A DNA stretch of 64,000 nt from Bifidobacterium choerinum (GTDB taxonomy: Bacteria; Actinomycetota; Actinomycetes; Actinomycetales; Bifidobacteriaceae): assembly GCF_000741135.1 (NCBI RefSeq), contig NZ_JGYU01000002.1, positions 398,986 through 462,985 on the forward strand. The letters run 5' to 3'. The notes under the pieces were generated by a model that saw only the letters and a program-made list of their open reading frames with translations, was not told where the DNA came from and searched no databases. Of this stretch, positions 48,241 to 57,494 are shown in pieces; within the stretch, counting starts at the first letter, position 1; each line of letters opens with the position of its first letter. The position numbers and the translations under genes are program-made.

Positions 48241-50487
48241 ATGTCACAGTATTCATCGCAGCTGGAAGAGGAACAGGGAGCCGTCGACCGCGCCTACGGG
48301 CGTCTCGACGACCTGCGCGCGCAGGTGCGCAAGCGCCTGAGCGACGTGCGCGCGGCAGGGTCGCACGGCTCGCCGACGCAGCGCACCGAACGCGACTCCT
48401 TCGCGACGATGTACGAGGACCGCCTCGCGCAGCTGCGCGCCGTCGAGGACCGCCTCGTCTTCGGCCGCCTCGACGACACGGCCGGCCGCCGCCGCTACAT
48501 CGGGCGCATCGGCCTGTCGGACGCCGACCACGAGCCGATCCTCACCGACTGGCGCGCCGAGGCGGCGCGGCCGTTCTACGAGGCGACGCCGTCGCATCAC
48601 GGCGACATCGTCATGCGCCGCCACATCACGCTGCACTTCCGCGACGTCGTCGGCATCGAGGACGAGGTGCTCGACGTGCACTCCGAACACGTCAACGCCG
48701 CCTCCGAACAGGGCACGCTCACCGGCGAGGGCGCGCTGCTCGCCTCGCTCGGCTCGCGGCGCACCGGCAAGATGACCGACATCGTCGCGACGATCCAGGC
48801 CGAGCAGGACCGCATCATCCGCGCCGACATGCGCGGCGCGCTCGTCGTGCAGGGCGGCCCCGGCACCGGCAAGACGGCCGTCGCGCTGCACCGCGCCGCC
48901 TACCTGCTGTACACGCACCGCCGTCGTCTCGAACGTTCCGGCGTGCTCGTCGTCGGCCCGAGCGAGGACTTCCTGCACTACATCGACCAGGTGCTGCCGT
49001 CGCTGGGCGAGACCGGCGTCGTCAGCCGCACGATCGGCGAGCTCGTCCCCGGCGTCGTCGCCGAACGCGAGGACGAGCCGCACGTCGCGCGCCTCAAGGG
49101 GCAGCGCCGCATGGCGCAGATGGTCGCGAACGCCGTCGCCGCGCGCGAGCGCGTGCCCTCGAAGCTGCCGACAATCACCGTCAACGGCGTCAGCGTGACG
49201 ATGCGCGCCGGAGACATCGAACAGGCGATCGCCGACGCGCGCCGCACGCGCCAGCCGCACAACAAGGCGCGCGAGACCTTCGTCACGTCGATGCTTGAGG
49301 CGATGCGCACGCGCGTCGCCGAACAGCTCGACTACACGCCCGACGCCGCCGAGATGGGCGACATCCTCGCGCAGCTGCGCATGAACGACCGTCTGCGCGT
49401 CACGCTCAACCTCGCGTGGCTGCCGATGAACGGCGCGTGGATGATCGACCAGATGTTCTCGAAGCCGGTGCAGATCCGCCGCTTCGCGCCGTGGCTGACC
49501 GACGAGCAGGTGCGGATGCTCACGCGCGAGCCGGGCGCGCCGCTGACGCGTTCGGACATCCCGCTGCTCGACGAGGCGCTCGAGCTGCTCGGCCCCGACC
49601 CGCACGAGGCCGCCCGGCGCGCCGCGCGCGACGCCCGGCGCGCCGAGGAGGAGCAGTACGCGCGCGACACGCTCGCGCAGGCCGGCATCGGCTCGGGCAT
49701 CGTCACGTCGAAAATGCTCGCCGACGAGATGAGCGCCGACGACGTCGAGCTCGTCGCGACGCGCGCCGCCGCCGACCGCGAATGGACCTACGGCCACGTC
49801 GTCGTCGACGAGGCGCAGGAGCTCACGCCGATGGACTGGCGGATGCTGATGCGCCGCTGCCCGTCGCGCTCGTTCACGATCGTCGGCGACGTCGCCCAGA
49901 CCTCGGCGCTCGGCGGCACGCGCGACTGGACGAAGTCGATGAACGCGCTGTTCGGCCCGAAGAACTGGGACCTCAAGGAACTGACGATCAACTACCGCAA
50001 CCCGCGCGAGGTCTCCGACCTCGCGTCCGATTTCGCCCAGGGCGAAGGCCTGTACATCTCGACGGTCAAGGCGATCCGCTCGGTGCCCGACGCCGTCGAG
50101 CGCGCCGCCTTCGCCGACCGCGAGACGCTCTACCGCGCCGTCGGCGAACGGGTGCGCGCGCTCGCCGACGAGTTCGTCGATGACGGCGGCAGCGGACGCG
50201 TCGCCGTCATCACGCCTGACGAGATCGCCGACGCCGTGCACGCCGCCGTCGCCGACGGGCTGGACGCCCGTCCCGGTCTCGTCGACGACGAGGTCGTCGT
50301 CGTCGGCACGCAGGCGGTCAAGGGCCTCGAATACGACGCGGTCGTCGTCGTCGAGCCCGGCGCGATCGCCCAGGAGGCGCCGTCGCGGCTGAGCGCGGCG
50401 GCCGACCTGTACGTCGCGCTGACGCGTCCGACGCAGCGTCTGCTTATACTACGGACAAACGATGATGAAACGCTGCTCAACCTCTAA
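48241..50487 (+). CDS. helD: HelD-type UvrD-like helicase (RNA polymerase recycling factor)
   Basis: The 748-residue protein begins with a coiled-coil N-terminus (LEEEQGAVDRAYGRLDDLRA, then YEDRLAQLRAVEDRLVFGRL), the HelD arm that enters RNA polymerase channels. SF1 motifs follow: Walker A VVQGGPGTGKTAVALHRA (about 200), Walker B VVVDEAQELTPMDW, motif III GDVAQTS and a C-terminal TQAVKGLEYDAVVVVEPG with YVALTRPTQRLLIL. It should release stalled polymerase from DNA using ATP. A weak GAGGGG lies 9 nt before the ATG. It is divergent from the dcw operon. The length matches actinobacterial HelD. Confidence 0.87.
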   Translation: MSQYSSQLEEEQGAVDRAYGRLDDLRAQVRKRLSDVRAAGSHGSPTQRTERDSFATMYEDRLAQLRAVEDRLVFGRLDDTAGRRRYIGRIGLSDADHEPILTDWRAEAARPFYEATPSHHGDIVMRRHITLHFRDVVGIEDEVLDVHSEHVNAASEQGTLTGEGALLASLGSRRTGKMTDIVATIQAEQDRIIRADMRGALVVQGGPGTGKTAVALHRAAYLLYTHRRRLERSGVLVVGPSEDFLHYIDQVLPSLGETGVVSRTIGELVPGVVAEREDEPHVARLKGQRRMAQMVANAVAARERVPSKLPTITVNGVSVTMRAGDIEQAIADARRTRQPHNKARETFVTSMLEAMRTRVAEQLDYTPDAAEMGDILAQLRMNDRLRVTLNLAWLPMNGAWMIDQMFSKPVQIRRFAPWLTDEQVRMLTREPGAPLTRSDIPLLDEALELLGPDPHEAARRAARDARRAEEEQYARDTLAQAGIGSGIVTSKMLADEMSADDVELVATRAAADREWTYGHVVVDEAQELTPMDWRMLMRRCPSRSFTIVGDVAQTSALGGTRDWTKSMNALFGPKNWDLKELTINYRNPREVSDLASDFAQGEGLYISTVKAIRSVPDAVERAAFADRETLYRAVGERVRALADEFVDDGGSGRVAVITPDEIADAVHAAVADGLDARPGLVDDEVVVVGTQAVKGLEYDAVVVVEPGAIAQEAPSRLSAAADLYVALTRPTQRLLILRTNDDETLLNL

Positions 50488-50497
50488 GGTGGATTCC

Positions 50498-51700
50498 ATG
50501 CCGAAAGCACTGTTACTGGAAAACATCCATCCGCTCGCCGCGCAGGCGCTGCGCGACCATGGCTTCGAAGTCGAGACGATGAAGGGCGCCCTCTCCGAGG
50601 ACGAGCTCATCGACGCGCTCGACGGCGTCGACCTGCTCGGCATCCGATCCAAGACGACGGTGACGAGGCGCGTGCTCGACGCGCGCCCGACGCTGACGGC
50701 CATCGGATGCTTCTGCATCGGCACGAACCAGGTCGACCTTGCCGCCGCGGCGAAGGCCGGCGTCGCCGTGTTCAACGCGCCGTATTCGAACACGCGTTCC
50801 GTCGTCGAGCTCGTCGTCTGCGACATCATCTGCCTGATGCGCCGCATCCCCGCGCACACGCACCATATGAAGCACGGCCTGTGGGACAAGTCGGCCGCCG
50901 GCTCGCACGAGGTGCGCGGCAAGACGCTCGGCATCATCGGCTACGGCAACATCGGCTCGCAGCTGTCGGTGCTCGCCGAGGCGCTCGGCATGCACGTGCT
51001 GTTCTACGACATCGAGGAGAAGCTCGCCCTCGGCAACGCCGAACGCTGCGAGACGCTCGACGAGCTGCTCGAACGCTCCGACGCCGTCACGATCCATGTG
51101 GACGGCAGGAAGACGAACGTCGGCTTCTTCGGCGAGGACCAGTTCGCGCACATGAAGCAGGACGCGATCTTCATCAACTGCTCGCGCGGCTTCGTCGTCG
51201 ACCTCGATGCGCTCAAGCGCCATCTCGACTGCGGCCACCTGTCCGGCGCGGCAATCGACGTGTTCCAGACCGAGCCGAAGAAGAGCGGCGACGAGTTCCA
51301 TACGGTGCTCGCCGACGAGGACAACATGATCCTCACGCCGCACATCGGCGGTTCGACGCTCGAAGCGCAGGAGTCGATCGGCCAGTTCGTCTCCCAGCGT
51401 CTCGAGGACTACTGGACGAAGGCGTCGACGATGCTGTCGGTCAACCTGCCGCAGATCACGACCGGCCCATGCAAGGGCGCGGCACGCATCGCGCATCTGC
51501 ACGACAACCTGCCGGGCATCCTCGCCGCCGTCAACCATGTGCTCGGCGAACAGGACATCAACATCTCGGCGCAGGCGCTCGGCACCGAAGGCGAGATCGG
51601 CTACGTCGTCACCGACGTCGCGACGGTCCCCGACGAGCAGGCGCTCGACGCGCTCGCCGCGATCCCCGGCACGATCCGCATGCGCGTCCTCGAGCACTGA
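50498..51700 (+). CDS. serA: D-3-phosphoglycerate dehydrogenase
   Basis: The 400-residue enzyme oxidises 3-phosphoglycerate with NAD, the first step of serine synthesis. It shows the NAD-binding loop GIIGYGNIGSQ, catalytic Arg in NCSRGFVVD, Glu in FQTEPKK and His in TPHIGGSTLEAQ. A C-terminal ACT domain (LPGILAAVNHVLGEQDINIS) probably allows serine feedback. The ATG at 50498 follows AAGGTGG and lies 10 bp after the helD stop, so the two may be cotranscribed. The short form (about 400 residues) resembles the E. coli type. Confidence 0.95.
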   Translation: MPKALLLENIHPLAAQALRDHGFEVETMKGALSEDELIDALDGVDLLGIRSKTTVTRRVLDARPTLTAIGCFCIGTNQVDLAAAAKAGVAVFNAPYSNTRSVVELVVCDIICLMRRIPAHTHHMKHGLWDKSAAGSHEVRGKTLGIIGYGNIGSQLSVLAEALGMHVLFYDIEEKLALGNAERCETLDELLERSDAVTIHVDGRKTNVGFFGEDQFAHMKQDAIFINCSRGFVVDLDALKRHLDCGHLSGAAIDVFQTEPKKSGDEFHTVLADEDNMILTPHIGGSTLEAQESIGQFVSQRLEDYWTKASTMLSVNLPQITTGPCKGAARIAHLHDNLPGILAAVNHVLGEQDINISAQALGTEGEIGYVVTDVATVPDEQALDALAAIPGTIRMRVLEH

Positions 51701-51813
51701 CGGACGCCGCACGCGCGCTTGTCATACAGGAAACACAGACATACGGAAGGAGGCCGCATGGTCGTCGCCCGGCGGACGGTCGCCGTCATCAGTGCACCGT
51801 CGCCGGCACATGG

Positions 51814-52260
51814 TCACTCCGCCTCGCGCAGATCGTCGATCGCGCGCTGGAAGTCATTGAGGTCCTCGAAGTTCTGGTAGACGCTCGCGAAGCGCAGATA
51901 CGCCACCTCGTCGAGCTCGCGCAGCGGCTTGAGGATCGCCTTGCCGACCTGTTCGGACGGCACTTCGGCGATGCCCTGCGCGCGCAGGCTCTCCTCGACC
52001 TTCTGGCCAAGCTGCTTGAGGTCGTCCTCGTTGATCGGCCGGCCCTGGCAGGCCTTGCGCACGCCGGCGACGACCTTGTTGCGGTCGAACTGCTCGACGT
52101 TGCCCGAGCGTTTCCTCACGAGCAGCGTCGCCGTCTCGACGGTGCTGAAGCGGCGCCCGCATTTGGGGCATTCGCGCCGTCGCCGGATCGAATGGCCGTC
52201 GTCGCTGATGCGCGTGTCGATCACCTTGGTATCGGGGTTCTGGCAGAAAGGACAATACAT
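51814..52260 (-). CDS. nrdR: transcriptional repressor NrdR
   Basis: The 148-residue repressor of ribonucleotide reductase genes has a zinc ribbon ([13 protein letters not shown] and [13 protein letters not shown]) and an ATP-cone domain ([20 protein letters not shown], about 47-136). It senses dATP/ATP and binds NrdR boxes. The start was chosen at the MYCPFC motif, as in all family members; the frame upstream is non-coding. It is convergent with serA. Confidence 0.96.
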   Translation of the reverse strand: MYCPFCQNPDTKVIDTRISDDGHSIRRRRECPKCGRRFSTVETATLLVRKRSGNVEQFDRNKVVAGVRKACQGRPINEDDLKQLGQKVEESLRAQGIAEVPSEQVGKAILKPLRELDEVAYLRFASVYQNFEDLNDFQRAIDDLREAE

Positions 52261-52604
52261 ATCTGCAACAATAGCGGCAAGCGCTCCCTTTGCGCCCGAC
52301 CGCGCGCCGCCGCGCACGCCGACTCCTGCATGCGATATGAGATGAAGGTTTCGTTTCTCCTTCCCCACACACTTGTCGAGATCGGGTCCATACGCAGTTT
52401 TCCACATTAATCAGCGACGCCGAATCATACACGTATATCACGGAATCTGTGTCATTCATATCGAAGAGACGATTGGATTACAAAGACCTCAGATTCTGAA
52501 TGAGATTCTTTGCCACATGCTCTCCATCTTGCGGCACGCAACATAGAAGCCTCGCTGGTTAAAATATAATCAAGAAAAGCAAAGAAGCGAAAGGGGAGGG
52601 AAGA
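52261..52604. other. 344-bp AT-richer intergenic region
   Basis: This lies between nrdR and the small membrane protein gene. The AT content rises markedly from about 52,400, which marks the start of a probable acquired island up to about 53,700. No RNA gene or clear promoter was identified; TTAAAATATAATC near 52,560 could supply a -10 for the downstream gene. Confidence 0.4.
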
Positions 52605-52856
52605 TTGCGTCATCCTATTTCACATGAGCAGCTATACACGGATTATGGCTCAATACTCACCATTGCACAGATCATTACCATTCTAGGCATTCTCAGCTTC
52701 GGCGCGGTAGAGACATACATGGCTTATCGATTCTTCAGTTCGCATATCGAGCAGAGCTCAGGTCTGGCTATGGTATGGATTCGCCTCGCCCTCTACCCGA
52801 TTTTCACCCTAATCGTCGCCGCCGTGCTCCAACTCACGAAAGAACCCTGGAAATGA
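52605..52856 (+). CDS. small two-helix membrane protein
   Basis: The 83-residue protein starts at a TTG with GGGAGGG just upstream. It has two TM helices (ILTIAQIITILGILSFGAVE and VWIRLALYPIFTLIVAAVLQ) and a short charged end. The family is not recognised. Its stop overlaps the ATG of the following secreted gene (ATGA), so the two are translationally coupled. A role as immunity or export partner of that protein is a guess from context. Composition is more AT-rich than the flanking genes. Confidence 0.6.
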   Translation: MRHPISHEQLYTDYGSILTIAQIITILGILSFGAVETYMAYRFFSSHIEQSSGLAMVWIRLALYPIFTLIVAAVLQLTKEPWK

Positions 52857-53675
52857 AAAAGAAAATTATCACTTTCATAGTGTAATCCTGACAATTCTCG
52901 CCAGTCCGTTCGTCCCCGTATCCGCCAACGCATCCGACGTAGGCGCCTCCACATCCGCGAGCACACTGAAAACCCTACAAGTTTCCCAAGTGACATCACG
53001 AGCACCTCAGACAGCATCGATCCACCTCCTGCACCAATAATCGAGCTGCCGGAGAACCAGAAAAGCACAATTGAAGAGCTCTCAACTTCACGTGCCGCCA
53101 TGAGCGTCGCCTAATGCGGATCTACGCATTAGGCGACGGCGGTTTCTCCTCATTAAACAACGCCGGCCACGCTTGGATATCCATTACCAATTACAACGGA
53201 TCCCCCCCCTTGAAAATAGGAGGATTGACCGTAGCCGACGGCAAATCCATCACCGTAGGCACATGGGGCAACACAAACCCTCACAGGACTTTGGCACAAC
53301 GCAGAAGGATACGCGCAGAGCACCGGCGTGTGCTGGGGAGATGCTGTTTCTATCCAAAGACCCCTGAGACAGGAAGATCTCACCATCGTGAATCAGAACA
53401 TCACCGCGCATACAACATGGGGATTAGTCAACAACAACTGTTCGACTTTCGCATCACTTATTTGGAATTCAGTCGCCACTGAAGACGAAAAAGTCGATGC
53501 GGGAATGCTCAACATGCCAGGCAACCTTGTCGGCAGCATAAAGAAGGTGGGAGCAAACGTCAGTTGGTCTCTATACGCCGAAGGCTACCGAGTGCCTTTC
53601 GATTATCCGACATACTACGGAAATCCACCCATACGCAAGAATCCGACTTTTGACAATTCCTCCTCAAGCTCCTGA
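52853..53675 (+). pseudogene. secreted permuted papain-fold (NlpC/P60- or LRAT-like) protein, several frameshifts
   Basis: The ATG at 52853 gives MKKKIITFIV and then a stop; one base later the frame continues as a signal peptide (VILTILASPFVPVSANASD). A second shift leads to a Pro/Ser/Thr-rich linker (IDPPPAPIIELPENQKSTIE). A third frame gives MRIYALGDGGFSSLNNAGHA with WISITNYNG and VGTWGNTNP. After another shift near 53285 the sequence continues as LWHNAEGYAQSTGVCWGDA and WGLVNNNCSTFASLIWN to the stop at 53675. His in GHAWI before Cys in NNNCSTFA is the order of permuted NlpC/P60 enzymes. At least three shifts mean it is dead, or this stretch is badly read. Confidence 0.5.
53109..53134. repeat. 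perfect 10-bp hairpin inside the broken secreted gene
   Basis: GCCTAATGCG and CGCATTAGGC flank a 6-nt loop. It overlaps the point where one frame ends (TAA) and the ATG-containing frame begins, so it may mark a real gene boundary or a duplication scar. Confidence 0.5.
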
Positions 53676-53738
53676 GTAACTCCAAGTCCCGGACAGCCAA
53701 GCTCGATGGCCGTGCGCGCATCGTCGCGACGGTCATCG

Positions 53739-54197
53739 TCACATGCCCATCGGCAGGACGAGGTGCTGGCCGGGGCTGAGCGCGGCCGAGTCCAGGTCGT
53801 TCAGCGCCATCAGTTCGGCCACGCCGTCCTGCGCGTTCGCATAGCCGCACCAACGCGCGATCGACCACAACGTGTCGCCGGAGCGCACCGTATAGTGCAC
53901 GACGGCGGCATCGGCGGCATCGGAAGCCGTCGCCTGCGTTCCGGCGGCTGCAGGCGAGCGCCCGCCGGACCAGGCGCCGCTGCCCCACAGCGCGAAGGAC
54001 GTCGCGCACGCCAGCAGCACGATGACGAGCATGCGCATATGGCGCGCGAACCAGCCGCGCACCGGCGCCGCGACGGCGTGCTCGCCGCTGCGCAGACGGA
54101 TGCGATCCGCCCGTTCGGGCGCCGGCACATCGAGGACCACGCAGCTTCGGCCCATGTCACAGCCGGTCGCCATCGTCCGCATCCCACGAGTCTCCAT
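53739..54197 (-). CDS. LysM-domain membrane protein, probable SOS-induced division inhibitor (YneA/ChiZ-like)
   Basis: The 152-residue protein has a short cytosolic N-terminus, one TM helix (MRMLVIVLLACATSFALWG), a short linker and a C-terminal LysM domain (HYTVRSGDTLWSIARWCGYA, ending SPGQHLVLPMG). The ATG at 54197 has AAAGGTGG 5 nt upstream. It is divergent from lexA with LexA boxes in between. This is the arrangement of YneA in Bacillus and of LysM proteins next to lexA in actinobacteria, which delay septation after DNA damage. The inhibitor role is inferred from context and architecture. Confidence 0.8.
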   Translation of the reverse strand: METRGMRTMATGCDMGRSCVVLDVPAPERADRIRLRSGEHAVAAPVRGWFARHMRMLVIVLLACATSFALWGSGAWSGGRSPAAAGTQATASDAADAAVVHYTVRSGDTLWSIARWCGYANAQDGVAELMALNDLDSAALSPGQHLVLPMGM

Positions 54198-54210
54198 ACG
54201 AGCCACCTTT

Positions 54211-54224
54211 CGAACATCTGTTCT
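54211..54224. promoter_or_regulatory. LexA (SOS) box upstream of the LysM gene
   Basis: CGAACATCTGTTCT closely matches the Gram-positive/actinobacterial consensus CGAAC-N4-GTTCG. It lies 14 bp from the LysM gene start and could repress it. Confidence 0.8.
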
Positions 54225-54274
54225 CTCCGTGGCTTCGATGTTCGCACGGATGTTCGATTTCGTCAAGCCGGATT

Positions 54275-54288
54275 CGAACATCTGTTTG
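54275..54288. promoter_or_regulatory. LexA (SOS) box upstream of lexA
   Basis: CGAACATCTGTTTG sits 50 bp before the lexA start. A third, weaker pair of GTTCG half-sites lies between the boxes (54240-54256). The set implies LexA control in both directions. Confidence 0.8.
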
Positions 54289-54337
54289 ATTTCCTCGGCG
54301 TTTCGCGGTATCGTGGCTAGCAACGAAAGGACATGCC

Positions 54338-55030
54338 ATGCACAGCACCGAACCACAGCGGGAGCAGACGGGCAACGCCGGCCCGCAGGAGCCACTCACC
54401 GAACGCCAACGGCGCGTGTACGACGCGATCCGCGACCTGATCTCCCGTCAGGGATTCGCGCCTTCGCTGCGCGAGATCGGCCAGGCCGCGGGACTCAAGA
54501 GCACGTCGTCGGTCCAGCATCAGCTGCAGGTGCTCGAACTCAAGGGCTACATCCGCCGCGACGCAAACAAGGGCCGCGCGATCGAGATCATCGGGCCGCA
54601 GGACGTGCCGGTCTCCTTCGGCGCCGAGCTGCAGCCCGAGGGCGACGCCTATCTGGCCTCGCGCGACGTGCCGCTCGTCGGCGCGATCGCCGCCGGCACA
54701 CCGATCACGGCCGAGCAGCATGTCGAGGACGTCATGCGCCTACCGGTGCGGCTCACCGGCACCGGCAACCTGTTCATGCTCGAGGTGCACGGCGATTCGA
54801 TGATCGACGCCGCGATCTGCGACGGCGACTTCGTCGTCGTCCGCGAGCAGCAGGACGCCGAGAATGGCGACATCGTCGCCGCCCTGCTCGGCGACGAGGC
54901 GACCGTCAAGACCTTCCGCCAGGAGCACGGCCACATCTGGCTCATCCCCCACAACCCGAACTATTCGCCGATCGACGGCACGCACGCCCAGATCATGGGC
55001 AAGGTCGTCACTGTGCTGCGCAGGCTGTAG
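54338..55030 (+). CDS. lexA: SOS repressor LexA
   Basis: The 230-residue protein has an N-terminal winged HTH ([20 protein letters not shown], then [20 protein letters not shown]). The latent protease part has the cleavage site Ala-Gly in GAIAAGTPI (about 117), catalytic Ser in [10 protein letters not shown] (about 153) and Lys in DEATVKTF (about 190). RecA filaments trigger self-cleavage and derepress DNA repair. The ATG at 54338 follows CGAAAGGA. LexA boxes lie upstream, implying autoregulation. Length is normal for actinobacteria. Confidence 0.96.
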   Translation: MHSTEPQREQTGNAGPQEPLTERQRRVYDAIRDLISRQGFAPSLREIGQAAGLKSTSSVQHQLQVLELKGYIRRDANKGRAIEIIGPQDVPVSFGAELQPEGDAYLASRDVPLVGAIAAGTPITAEQHVEDVMRLPVRLTGTGNLFMLEVHGDSMIDAAICDGDFVVVREQQDAENGDIVAALLGDEATVKTFRQEHGHIWLIPHNPNYSPIDGTHAQIMGKVVTVLRRL

Positions 55031-55062
55031 CCGCGTCCCCGCCGGTCACGATCCACGCCGAT

Positions 55063-56004
55063 TCACGAATGGATGCGCGAGGCGCTTTCGTTCGTGTAGC
55101 CCTCCGGTTCGAGCTGGAAGGTCGTGTGCGGGATCGAGACCGGGAAATGCTCGCGCAGGCAGTCCTGCATCCGGTGCAGCACCTCGCCGGCCTGCTCCAT
55201 CGTCATGTCGCGGTCGACGACGACGTGCGCGGTGAGGATCGGCATGCCGGTCGCGACGACGCTCGCATGCAGGTCGTGCACGGCGATCACATGCGGCACC
55301 TGCTGCAGATGCTCGCGTACCTTGTCCAGGTCGAGCCCTTCGGGCGTCTCCTCGAGCAGCACGCGCATCGCGTCGCGCACGAGGATGAAGGCGCGCGGGA
55401 TCATCAGCAGCGCGATGAACGCGCCGGCGATCGCGTCGAAGCCGTCCCAGCCGGTCGTCATCATGACGACGGCCGAGACGATGACGGCCACCGAGCCGAG
55501 CGCGTCGTTGCACACCTCGAGGAACGCGGCGCGCATGTTCATGTTGTCGCCCGACCGTGCGCGCAGCACGAGGATCGAGCCGACGTTCGCGGCCAGGCCG
55601 AGGATGCCGAAGAACAGCAGCAGCCGCACGTCGTGGATCGTGTCCGATTCAGCGCCGAACAGACGCATGCCGGCCTCGACGAGCGCATACAGGCCGACGA
55701 ACAGCAGCAGCACGCCACCGCCGGCGGCCGTGATGACCTCGAGGCGCGCCCATCCCCATGTGCGCGCGTTGTTCGGCCGGCGGCGCATCAGATAGGCGGT
55801 GAGCGTCGACGCGGCGAGCACCGAGACGTCGGTCATCATATGGCCGGCGTCGACGAGCAGCGCGAGCGAGCCGGTGACGACGGCGCCGACGACCTCGGCC
55901 ACGAAGATCGTGCCGGTCAGGATCAATGTCGTCGTCAGTCTGCCGGCATGGTCCATCCCCTTGCCCGCCATGTCCGTGTCCGTGTGTGTGTGCGTGCGCG
56001 CCAT
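55063..56004 (-). CDS. cation diffusion facilitator (CzcD-like metal exporter)
   Basis: This 313-residue protein has about six TM helices. A His-rich start (MARTHTHTDTDMAGKG) is followed by GSLALLVDAGHMMTDVSVLA (TM2 metal site with H and D), AAFLEVCNDALGSVAVIVSA (TM5 metal site with N and D) and a C-terminal cytosolic domain (IAVHDLHASVVATGMPILTA). It should exchange zinc or a similar divalent cation for protons. The ATG at 56004 follows GGGAGA. It is convergent with lexA and monocistronic. Confidence 0.9.
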   Translation of the reverse strand: MARTHTHTDTDMAGKGMDHAGRLTTTLILTGTIFVAEVVGAVVTGSLALLVDAGHMMTDVSVLAASTLTAYLMRRRPNNARTWGWARLEVITAAGGGVLLLFVGLYALVEAGMRLFGAESDTIHDVRLLLFFGILGLAANVGSILVLRARSGDNMNMRAAFLEVCNDALGSVAVIVSAVVMMTTGWDGFDAIAGAFIALLMIPRAFILVRDAMRVLLEETPEGLDLDKVREHLQQVPHVIAVHDLHASVVATGMPILTAHVVVDRDMTMEQAGEVLHRMQDCLREHFPVSIPHTTFQLEPEGYTNESASRIHS

Positions 56005-56171
56005 GTCATCTCCCTGTCGTCTTCCATCCTCGATGCCGATCCGGCGCGCCGGATCGGCCCTTGCCGTCCGGCGCCGCCGCTGTTGCACATCCTAGGACGC
56101 CGTCCCCGGCGTGGCAATAGCCGAGGATGCGGGCGGCGCGTTGGCGGAGCGGCCCTTCCGCCCCACAACGC

Positions 56172-56219
56172 CGAGGGTCGGCCTTCCGATCGATCGCTCG
56201 ATCGGAAGGCCGACCCTCG
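56172..56219. terminator. 19-bp perfect stem-loop downstream of ldh
   Basis: The arms (start CGAGGGTCGGCCTTCCGAT) are perfectly complementary over 19 bp with a 10-nt loop that is itself partly palindromic. It lies 47 bp beyond the ldh stop, towards the CDF gene. The stability is exceptional. Confidence 0.65.
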
Positions 56220-56232
56220 AAAGCCGTCATTC

Positions 56233-56252
56233 GCGGATCCATACGGATCCGC
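56233..56252. terminator. 8-bp stem-loop directly after ldh
   Basis: GCGGATCC / GGATCCGC with a 4-nt loop lies 14 bp beyond the ldh stop. With the longer stem it forms a double hairpin likely to end or protect the abundant ldh mRNA. Confidence 0.5.
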
Positions 56253-56265
56253 CGTCATGGCCGGA

Positions 56266-57249
<984 letters not shown>

Positions 57250-57424
57250 TCACCGACGATCCGCTTGTGGCGGATGCGTACTTCATTCGCTGTTCACTGT
57301 ATCAGACGGGTCCCGTGTTCACGGTTCGAAAAAAACGGTGCCGGGGCCGCTCCCCCGCTGCTTTCGTACCCCGATGCCGACAGCGCCGTCGGCGACCTTC
57401 GGGGCTTCCATCATGGCTATACGA

Positions 57425-57460
57425 GATCCCCGGCCGCGCAAACGTGTGCAGCCGGGGATC
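57425..57460. terminator. stem-loop after hflX
   Basis: GATCCCCGGC / GCCGGGGATC (10 bp) with a 16-nt loop lies 35 bp beyond the hflX stop, in the space upstream of ldh. It is a terminator-like hairpin. Confidence 0.55.
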
Positions 57461-57494
57461 GTTGCGTGTCGTCGGCGGCCGCCGACGCGCGCCG

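Noticed and set aside
48253..50241. 662-codon minus-strand frame opposite helD
   Set aside because: Exact antisense of helD, which has all SF1 helicase motifs.
51758..51880. Short ORF after serA with AAGGAGG-like site
   Set aside because: It runs antisense into the end of nrdR, has no recognisable content, and the ribosome-like site can arise by chance in a convergent gap.
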